A stretch of DNA of 64,000 bases, taken from the NCBI GenBank assembly GCA_029876055.1, contig CM056880.1, positions 1 to 64,000 of the forward strand, read 5' to 3'. The stretch comes from Madurella fahalii. Taxonomy: Eukaryota; Ascomycota; Sordariomycetes; Sordariales. Shown in pieces: positions 56,260 through 64,000 of the stretch (position 1 is the stretch's first letter; the number at the start of each line of letters is the position of its first letter). The notes under the pieces are model-generated. The model did not search any database, was not told the origin of the DNA, and was given only the letters and a program-made list of their open reading frames with translations. The position numbers and the translations under genes are program-made.

Positions 56260-57721
56260 GATGCCCAGTGTGTGTGCGGATTCGTCTGGCACTGAGTGGC
56301 ACGTGAACTATATACAGAGGATTCAGAGCCAGGCAAGGGATAGATCAGGTGCCTTAAGTGCTTCCTAACAATGCCTAGGCATTCATGCCCTGAGATTTTG
56401 TAACCCCCTTAACAGCTTCAATTACCGCACGATGATGCAAGTCTACTTACGTATGCGTGCTGGCTCCCCCAGCTAGCATGCGAAGCCGAAAGGGAAGCGC
56501 TATCATCGCTCCACTTCGGGCCGTCTTTATTGGAAATGCGCTGTTCGTGACTGGCTGTTCGTCATCCGAAGTTTTAGAGCGGGCATGTCCTAGATGTTGA
56601 TATGATGAGGTCATGACCGGCTTTAAATTCCACCCCGACCGACCTAACCCTGACGCGATATTGCATCACGACTGCTGTACAACTGTAGGAGTCGGCCAGG
56701 TGGGGATTTTACTTCAAAATCAGGAAACGGAATAGCACGGAGTCTATTCATGACAGTTTGCTGCTACACAAGCCTGCATAATGCAACATAAGGATGCTGA
56801 CTGGATTACCATTCAGCCCCAGGGGGGCTTTTGCGTAGAGCTGCCGTGAGTCAGTTCCGCCCTAATTACATAGAGATAAGCCGCAATAAGCAGGTGTCGG
56901 GGTCGGCGCATCTGGCACAGCCCACCTGCAATTAGCTTGACACGTTTAATTGATGATTAAGCAACATAACCCCTACTTATCGACCCTTGACACAGCTACA
57001 CGTATTGCAGTACCGAGATGTGTTGCGACGAAACGCTGGTAGGGGGGTCACACCCCAGTACCCACCCAATTGATAGACTGCAACTTCAACGATATTGAGC
57101 TGAGCGATGAAAGCACTCCCTCCGTCTCTATCAACCCCTCCGTTGGAGGATCTCCTAAAATCAGCGCAGAACCGCCACGCGATAAGCTAGGCTACCGCCA
57201 TCCTAAGTAGTAAAGCTAGATAAATGGCATTACCTGGTCTCCCTCGTTCAGTTTCGCCTATCAAAGTTAAGCCATCTATCCGAAGTTAGGTAAGTATTTG
57301 ACTGTCCACGGCTTGAACACGCGGTACCGAAATCGTGAAATCATGACTATGATGACAGTTAGGCTAGTGTTTCAGAAGGCATCGTCCTTCATAGCGGTAC
57401 ATATTGGCACCACACTTGATTCTCCTTGTGTTTCCTGCTCATCATCGAACTCCATGCTACATCCGCTAATGAGTTACTTTGTACCGAAGACTAAACGATA
57501 TTTCGATGATCCATTTCCAGATTCTCACATGTACTGCCTCTCGCATCATCCGCAAAAAAACAATAAGCCGCAGAATATGACAGGTAGGTTGGCAGAACGC
57601 CCATGATAGGATATCCGGCTCTGTGACAATTCGATGGAGAGAAGGGACGAAGGAAGCGGACGAGTGGGATGGTTCAATGGAAACCTTGGTTGAGCCTGTA
57701 GTGCCACATCGTGTTTGGCCG
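56260..57721. other. Intergenic, no gene seen
   Basis: About 1.5 kb. Frames at 57298-57606 and 57466-57870 overlap each other and the aminopeptidase 3' end and show no motif. A direct GATATTG/AGCTGAGCGATGAAAG stretch near 57090-57115 is unremarkable. Confidence 0.45.
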
Positions 57722-59462
57722 TTAGGTAAGTTGCTTGCCCGCCTTGTGTGCGCACATATGTCCATGACTCGCTTCATCCGCCAATGCCGCCCATTTCTTG
57801 AAGTTCTGGGCCATCCTCTTGCGGCCATGGAGGTTGGGACTTGTGGTCTGGCGGGGCGGAACGCCTTCAAGCGAATGTGCTAGGGTGGCGAGTGCTCGCG
57901 CCGCAGCCCTGGCGTTAATAGTAAGAGCCTCCCAGTGTATGTTATCAATGTTGTCGCAGGCCTGGTGATAACAGGGATCCCAGGGATCACCCGCACCGGT
58001 GAAGATGGCTGACGTTGGAATGCCAAGTTGAATGAATCCCACGAAGTCGGAGCCGCTGCCGAAACCACTTCAGACGGGCATGTTAGCGTTGCAAAAGGGG
58101 AAGTGGGGAATTGGAAGAGAATCACGCGTACCCGTGTGACACCTCCTGTTCTTTCGACAAGAGATAGTCCTCCAGCAACTGCGGGCCGATGCCGCTGTTC
58201 TCATTGCTGGCAATGGCGAAGATTGGGTTAGGGGAACCAATCATGTCATAGTTGAAGTAATACTTGATTTTGTCGGCATCGGCCTCTGACAGCTGCGAAG
58301 TGTAGTACAGCGACCCCACAAGGCCGCTCTCCTCTGCACCCCAGAAAGCTTTATGTTGGGATTAGTGAGTGTGCCTTGCAAACATTGTATGAAATACGTA
58401 CCGAATCGGATCTTATGGGCGAAGCCATCGTACTTTTTTACAGACCCCATGATTTCGAGTAGGGCTGCGACGCCGCTACCATCGTCGTTGATGCCAGCGC
58501 CTTTCTGCACGCTATCAAGGTGCGCGCCCAGCATGATGACCTTATTTGGGTCCCCTAGCTTTGTTTCAACAAAGAGATTCCAAGTTTCCCGGGTTTCGGT
58601 GATGGCGTCAACGAGTAGGGTCACAACGACATCTTCCCCGAGAGCAAGACGAGCTCTCCAGCTTTCAGCGACCTCGAGCGGAATGATGCCGACCGGGAGA
58701 ACCTGTCCGATGCTTTCAGCGCCTAACGTAGGTGTTGCGTACTCCGTCCCGGGATCCTGGTTGTACATTACCACTCCTAAATGTCGGCAAATCGTCAGTA
58801 CACCACATGCACGATGTCTTAGGTTCGGTGCTGCAGGTGGTATACCATAGAGATCACGTACCCAAAGCACCATGAGCCCTCGCAAGCTTCAGCTTGTCGG
58901 CGACAGCACATACTCCACGCTTTATCAGAGCTAGCTTTCCTTTGACATCGGTCCTCTGCCAGTGCGACTCCAAACACATTGAGCCAGCCTCGTCATCGAC
59001 CGGCGTATCGACCAAACCGGCAGTGATACCGTCTGGCAGGGGCGTGGCCGGGTTATAGAGCGGGCTCACGACAAAGACGTCCTCTCCTTCGGGGCCTGTT
59101 ACTTTTATCTCGAGCGTCTTGTCGTATGTGTGGTTGAATGGTTGGACGACGGTGTCGAACTCGTTCTTGAAGCGCTTCTGGGCGCGCTCAAGCACGAAGT
59201 CGAGGGACGCGCGGAACCCAGGCTCGCCGAAGGCGCGGTTTCCGCCATTGTCCCGAGCGATTTTGTCGAGATTCCACAGCACGTTCTGGAGTCTGCGGGG
59301 ACCATCAGTCTGAGCTGCAGTTGTGGGGTGCCCCACCGGAGTGAGCACTTACTCTTCTGTCTTGATGTCGGCTTCGATCCTGTCCGGCGTCAGGGGCTCG
59401 GTAGCGACACTGCCAACACTAACTCCGGCGAGTAAAATGGCTGTGGTGACGATGGACTTCAT
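57722..59462 (-). CDS. Secreted or vacuolar M28 aminopeptidase with PA domain
   Basis: Five minus-strand exons (59462-59353, 59292-58862, 58776-58402, 58348-58132, 58067-57722), with introns of 60, 85, 53 and 64 bp, predict 492 residues. All joints keep the frame and restore family motifs, for example KIRFAFWGAEESG across intron 3. A signal peptide (MKSIVTTAILLAGVSVGSVA) is followed by a PA domain (GKLALIKRGVC, ARAHGALGVVMYNQD). The M28 zinc domain has His266, Asp278, Glu311 (general base), Glu312, Asp340 and His412 (DPCYHQACDNID). Relatives are yeast Ape3 and Aspergillus leucine aminopeptidase 2, which release N-terminal residues from peptides. The C-terminal ~50 residues are basic and specific. 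Confidence 0.92.
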
Positions 59463-61489
59463 GGTCGTCGACTGAGCGTCTGGTGTGGACTCCCGAGGGA
59501 GGGAGGAGCGCTAGAGGGCTTGCACTGCACCAAAAGAAAAGACGGTTAATACCCACAGGTGGTATCGCCGATGCAGTCATACTCCCTGGTATTATCTGGG
59601 GTTAATAAGTCCCACCTTCTCGCATGATCAAATCGACCTCAGCCGGCAAATCGTCGTATAGATTGTGGCCGGCAGAGTAACTCGCCAAGAGGCGCCAGCG
59701 GTTTTTTGCAGACGCACCGGATGGGGCAGGTGCAGCATTCCCTTCCCTTTCGGATCAAAGTTCAAAAGGGCACCAGAGTGCTTGTTCTTCTCCAAGGTCG
59801 TGGCTGTGCTGGCTTGCCTCGATGAATCTGTCGCAGATCCGAATGTCTCCAGAAGAACGTTGCCACTCATGATGGTAGTGGCAGCAATACCGAACAGCTA
59901 ACCGAGCAGTTTCGATCTTGGGCGGCTTCAGTTTTTGGATGATTGGGTAGCCAGTCCCTGTTCATTGGCAATTCGCTGTGCTCAAATGACGCGGTGGCAT
60001 TTCCCCCGCACACCCGTGACATCTAACATCCGTGTTGCTCGATTTGGTTTCTTAGAGGCGCCCAATCGGTACGGCGGGAGAGGTACGAAAACATTGAATT
60101 AAGTAGGCCTATGGTGCACCAAGAGCGACAGGCAACGAACAGTTTTTCGAGCCGAAACAACACAAGGCATTATCGCACGCTTCGGTATCCATCGCTACGG
60201 ACAGAGCGTCAATCGCTGGGGACAACCCGATCATAATTAACACCACGTACAGTACCACTCTATTGCTCACTGCATGCTGTCTGTCGGAGTTGTCTGTCGG
60301 ACCTGTAGCAGCCAGGACATTGTCATCAAAGACATCGCGTGCCTTTAGCCAACCCGCCGTCCTAGAGCCAAGAAAATGCTCTTCTAGAATACTTAGAGGC
60401 AAAGCACTGCAAAACGCTTTGTTACCATGTGCACTACGTTTCGGGAAATTGCTCAAAGTGCAAACGTGCGATGGAATAACTAATGCAAGCATTGCACGTC
60501 ATTTCGAGCTCGGATACCATTTCGGTTTGACCAGGAAGGGCTTTTATTCTGTCGACATGACTTGATTTGGCACAAGAACCACTTAAGATGAGGTCAATGT
60601 AGCAGGCAATTGGATGCTTTAAGAGTCAGGCAAGTTGCATCGACGACAGCATCGGGCCCGGCAGCCGAAGGGCAAATGAGAACCTTGTATTTGACAGCTC
60701 TGAGAGAGCCAACCAAATTGTGACAATCGAGCAATGAATAGAGGAATAGAATCTTCGAAACAAACGTATAAAAGTGAGTGAAATGGATACTTAAAAAAAA
60801 AGAGAGAGAGAGAAATGCAAAGATACACACGAGGCTGGATTACGAGGTAAATGCAAGGTCGTACCTCATACAGCCTCCGCCGAACAATAAAAAACACTCT
60901 TCAGGTCCTGCATTTGAGTTGGCTGTATTAGCTTGGGATGTCGAAAAATGAGCCAAAAGAATTGATCAGCTCCAGTGAATGGGAATTCGCTTTTCCACAT
61001 CCCTTCGTTTCCATTAATTGTGGGAACGTTGAAGCCAGCCAAACTCATACACAAAAGTTGCCCTTGGCCCTCAAGCGCTACTTACCTTCCAACAACACGC
61101 AGCCTCGATTTTCTTTTGCGACTGCACTCTTCATCTTCCATATTTCCACGCGCTTTGTTCTCTTCTGGCACCGGGCACAACAAGCTTCGATCGCGCCGGC
61201 TACCATCGCGCATCGCATTTGCAACACCCCAGCCGACTCGAGAATTCTGGTAAGCGAAATGCTGGCGCGCTCAAGGGCACGACTGTTCGCGAGCGCCACA
61301 ATTGCACAATTGCCATCCTTGGTGATCCCCAGCAACCTCGCGTCCCCAGCGAAATTTGGGCATCTTCCATAACACGACGCCTTCTTGTTTCGCACTTCCC
61401 AAATTCGCATCTCGATCGCATCAAGCGATTAGTACAATCAGGTCCAAGCTAATCCACCTTGTCAACACAGTCGCAAAACATCCGTCAGA
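59463..61489. other. 2-kb intergenic region, no gene seen
   Basis: A 127-codon minus-strand frame at 60109-60492 and plus-strand frames at 60938-61372 lack motifs and proper starts. A short AAAAAAAAAGAGAGAGAG tract lies near 60794-60812. The sequence from about 61080 on probably includes the promoter and 5' UTR of the next gene. Confidence 0.45.
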
Positions 61490-62374
61490 ATGGCTACTTC
61501 GTCCAACGCCTCTGAGGCTCCTACCAACGACCCCGCGCTCCAAATCTTTACTCCGCGGGAGCAGATGATGATCATTCATGCTCTTATTACTATGAAGGAG
61601 TCTCCTGTGGTAGGTTAATGACGCGATATTTCGTGGGAATCAACGATTTCGATCGTGCTTCGAAGCGGTTGGAACAATCGGTCTACGGTGTCCAGAGATC
61701 TACACCGAACATTGTGGCGATTGCGCCACCCTTCAACAAGTCTAATACTTACTATGCATCATAATTCCCTTTTCACCTGCACCCACGCATCCCGCCCAGT
61801 CGCAAAAGAAACTAACCTTTTCAACCCCCCCAGGTCGACTATGTGAAGGTAGCCGAGCGCATGGGCATGAAGGTAAGTCAAGCCCACTTCGAATATAACA
61901 TCGCCTTCTCTCCCGGTTTCTAATTCTTCTTAGAATCCCCGTTCAGTCAGCAACGCCTGGGGTGCGATCAAGAAAAAGATTGCAGCCTTCGAGAAAGAAG
62001 ACCGTAAGCGGAAGGGCCTTCCGTCGGATGATGAGGAAGAGGCTGGCGACGGCAATGACGATGAGACCAAACCCAAGACAAAGCCGACTTCCAAGCGCGC
62101 CCGCACCACCAAAACTGCTACTCCGGGCACTCCGACCAAGTCCAGAGGTAAGACCGCTTCTGCCAAGACTCCGAGCTCTGGTCGCGGCAAGAAAAATACT
62201 GCCTTGAAAGAGATGGTTACCCTTGCTTCTGCTCCGAAGGAGGAGGAGGAAGAGGAAGAGGAAGAGGAAGAGACTGAGGAGGCGGAGAAGGAGGTCAAGA
62301 AGGAAGGCATGATCAAGTTGGAGAGAGTCATTGACGAGGATGGAAATGAGGCCTATGAGTCTGGCGACATCTGA
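61490..62374 (+). CDS. Small nuclear Myb/homeodomain-like protein with acidic tail
   Basis: Three exons (61490-61609, 61834-61872, 61934-62374), with introns of 224 and 61 bp, encode 199 residues. Residues 20-70 form a short three-helix DNA-binding-like domain (FTPREQMMIIHAL, VDYVKVAERMGMK, NPRSVSNAWGAIKKKI), matching a domain seen in many small fungal nuclear proteins. The middle 39-bp exon supplies helix 2. The rest is basic with PTKSRGK and SSGRGKK segments, then a run of about 11 acidic residues, ending YESGDI. DNA or chromatin binding is inferred. I know no assigned function. The long first intron is supported by a CTAACC branch site and CCCCCCAG acceptor. Confidence 0.8.
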
Positions 62375-63044
62375 GCAAGCGATTTTGAGACATTGGAGCA
62401 TGAGGGCCATGGATTCTTCGAGATGGGTACATTAACTGCTTCTAAATAATCGTTTGCTTTCCCATTCTTCCTTTGGCTACCGTGATCCCGTCCATTCATG
62501 TTCAAGGACTCTAGTCGAGCACACGACCTTACTTCTGCAGAGAGGACTTAAGTGGGCACCGGCGCACCGAAGGAGAACAGGTAATACTGATTCAAAGGCC
62601 GCCGCCGTGCCTGTCTCGAGCCACAAGGCGGGTGAGTACCAAAGACCCCTAAAACTCACGAGGCATCACTACGAGACACTGAGATGAGCATAGCGGTGCG
62701 CATGCGCACCCGAGCCACTTCGTTCCGCCTAAGGCTCCAATTTACTATCATTTCCGACACATCGCCCCACGACCGTTCCGGAGGTACCAATATTGACAAA
62801 TCCATAATCTGTGATCCGGCCTCTAACGGTAGTCATCCCCAAACCCCGACTTTTCCTTTACGGAACTTCATCAGAGATTGTTATCGTTTATCCGATGTTC
62901 ATCCGTTGTAACCAATTACCGTCACACGAATCGTTTTCGTCGCCGCCGTCGAGGATGTGTTCTTTACCTTAGAGACCTAGGTGGAGTCCCCGGATCCGTC
63001 TCACCCGGTCCTCCCCTTCCACCGCCCGAGTCCCTGTCGCAGAA
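62375..63044. other. Intergenic region
   Basis: About 650 bp with no supported gene. The frame running 62878-63231 has no ATG before the 2EXR-like segment begins. Confidence 0.45.
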
Positions 63045-64000
63045 ATGGCAGCCGGCGCAGCAGATCCGGTCCGTATTCTTCAGCCTGCCTGCTCAACTCC
63101 GTCAATTAATCTTACGTGAGGCATTGGGCGACCGATCGCTTCGTATTGAGCTTCACCAGCGGGAGATGCATATGTACATCAGGTACTCGGCAGAAACCCG
63201 TCCAGCCAAGGGTTCACCCGCTCGGAGATGACGGGCAATGGCTCAGACCGGCGCTCAGGAGTGGAGTCGATTGGTTTCATGGCTCCAACACAAACTGCAA
63301 CCCAAAGAAGCGTTCCTGGAGTGAGGATGATTCGCGGCTATAGAGGTGTTGCGGCAGCGTCCGCCACCGTGGACGAGTAAGGCAGCTGACTGGTGATAGC
63401 TGCGGTCATTTGGAGCCTTTTTTGTCGGTCTATGCTGGGCCGGCAACTTGTTGACCAACCCGATACGAAACCTCCTCCTCTGCTACCGCAACATAGCAAT
63501 GTTGAGGTAGTAATGGGATTCTTGTTGTCGTATAAACACGCGTAAAGCTACTTCTTATCTTGATTATCTTACTTTCCTCAGAACTCACCGGATTGTCCAA
63601 CAGCTGTGACGAGGGCCTGCATACTCTACTCAGCCAACACGAACATCATGGAAATACGGCCGCAGACCCACTGGCTGGCGTGGTTGAACCTTTGCTCCGT
63701 AGCTCCGTGGCTCTGGATTGGGCCCGGAGCGCGCCTCGTCACTTCTTTGCAGGTGAGGTCATGTCTCTTCGTCAGCCAGCGGTGCCAACCGCCCAGGCTC
63801 GAGGAAGACCCCGCCCGCCTCTTTGAGCAACGCGACTGACTCGCTCACTTTTCCTAGCCTGTAACGCTTGGAGTGGATCCCCTGCGCGTTTGATAACGAT
63901 TTCCTGGAGTGGCTATGTCAGGAACTACTAGAAGTGATGGAAGAATGTTTCCTTTCGCCCACTATTACAAGTCAAGATCAAGATGCCCCGGATGAAAGAG
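63045..64000 (+). pseudogene. Degraded 2EXR/DUF7730-like gene, may run past window
   Basis: A plus-strand frame reads RSVFFSLPAQLRQLILREAL then GDRSLRIELHQREM. This resembles the start of the fungal 2EXR/DUF7730 domain (LPxELRxxI...LGxRxLHI). It meets a stop at 63229-63231. Around 63612-63750 two adjacent frames each hold part of the expected next segment (EGLHTL in one, YSANTN and a following VTSLQVRS in the other), so a frameshift is likely. A further good frame (FDNDFLEWLCQELLEVMEEC) lies at 63882-63945. There is no start codon in good context. The window ends before the gene would. Confidence 0.45.

Noticed and set aside
60109..60492. 127-codon minus-strand ORF
   Set aside because: No motif, no signal and no splice support; composition is not clearly coding.
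1..64000. CRISPR array or bacterial-type operon
   Set aside because: The tandem repeats lack unique spacers, and spliced genes show that this is nuclear fungal DNA.

Overview
The window looks like nuclear DNA of a filamentous ascomycete, most likely a Sordariomycete. Genes have short introns (about 50-90 bp, one of 224 bp) with GTANGT-type donors and CTAAC-type branch points. Transposon relics carry the C:G to T:A decay of repeat-induced point mutation (RIP), and the proteins (ATM1, AIM24, MutY homologue, CE5 esterase with CBM1, kinesin-10-like, fungal CorA-like) are of Pezizomycotina type. The species cannot be fixed from the sequence.

The window has two compartments. Positions 1 to about 31.7 kb are AT-rich, repeat-rich and gene-poor. 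They hold a decayed ~0.8 kb tandem repeat, degenerate telomere-like arrays on both strands, minisatellites, solo LTRs with target-site duplications (TTATC, AGGTC, GAGGC), an internally deleted pogo/Fot1-type DNA transposon with 50-bp inverted repeats and TA duplications, a RIP-degraded Ty3/gypsy chromovirus, a RIP-degraded DUF7025/AAA ATPase gene, a RIP-degraded DUF3435 (tyrosine recombinase, Starship-captain-like) gene and a RIP-degraded unidentified gene. The intact genes in this part are few and mostly secreted or transport-related: a small six-cysteine secreted protein (3.5 kb), an MFS transporter (6.6 kb), a frameshifted cysteine-rich secreted protein (9.3 kb), a secreted NlpC/P60 hydrolase (15.8 kb) and a ten-cysteine defensin-like prepropeptide (18.4 kb).

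From 31.8 to about 62.4 kb the sequence is GC-richer, gene-bearing and mostly conserved: isochorismatase-like hydrolase, MutY-type adenine glycosylase, AIM24 (minus strand, divergent from the next gene), kinesin-10/KIF22-like motor with a GC-AG intron, ATM1 mitochondrial ABC exporter, CE5 acetylxylan esterase with CBM1, an APH-fold protein lacking both catalytic aspartates, a CorA-like transporter, a mitochondrial-type hemerythrin protein, an M28 aminopeptidase and a small nuclear DNA-binding-like protein. The right edge holds a degraded 2EXR/DUF7730-like gene that may continue outside.

As a system, the most interesting part is 15.8-18.7 kb: two secreted proteins predicted to act on bacteria (a peptidoglycan endopeptidase and a defensin-like peptide) lie next to each other inside a transposon-rich compartment. 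A second loose theme is mitochondria and iron (MutY homologue with an Fe-S cluster, AIM24, ATM1, hemerythrin). This could be ordinary gene order.
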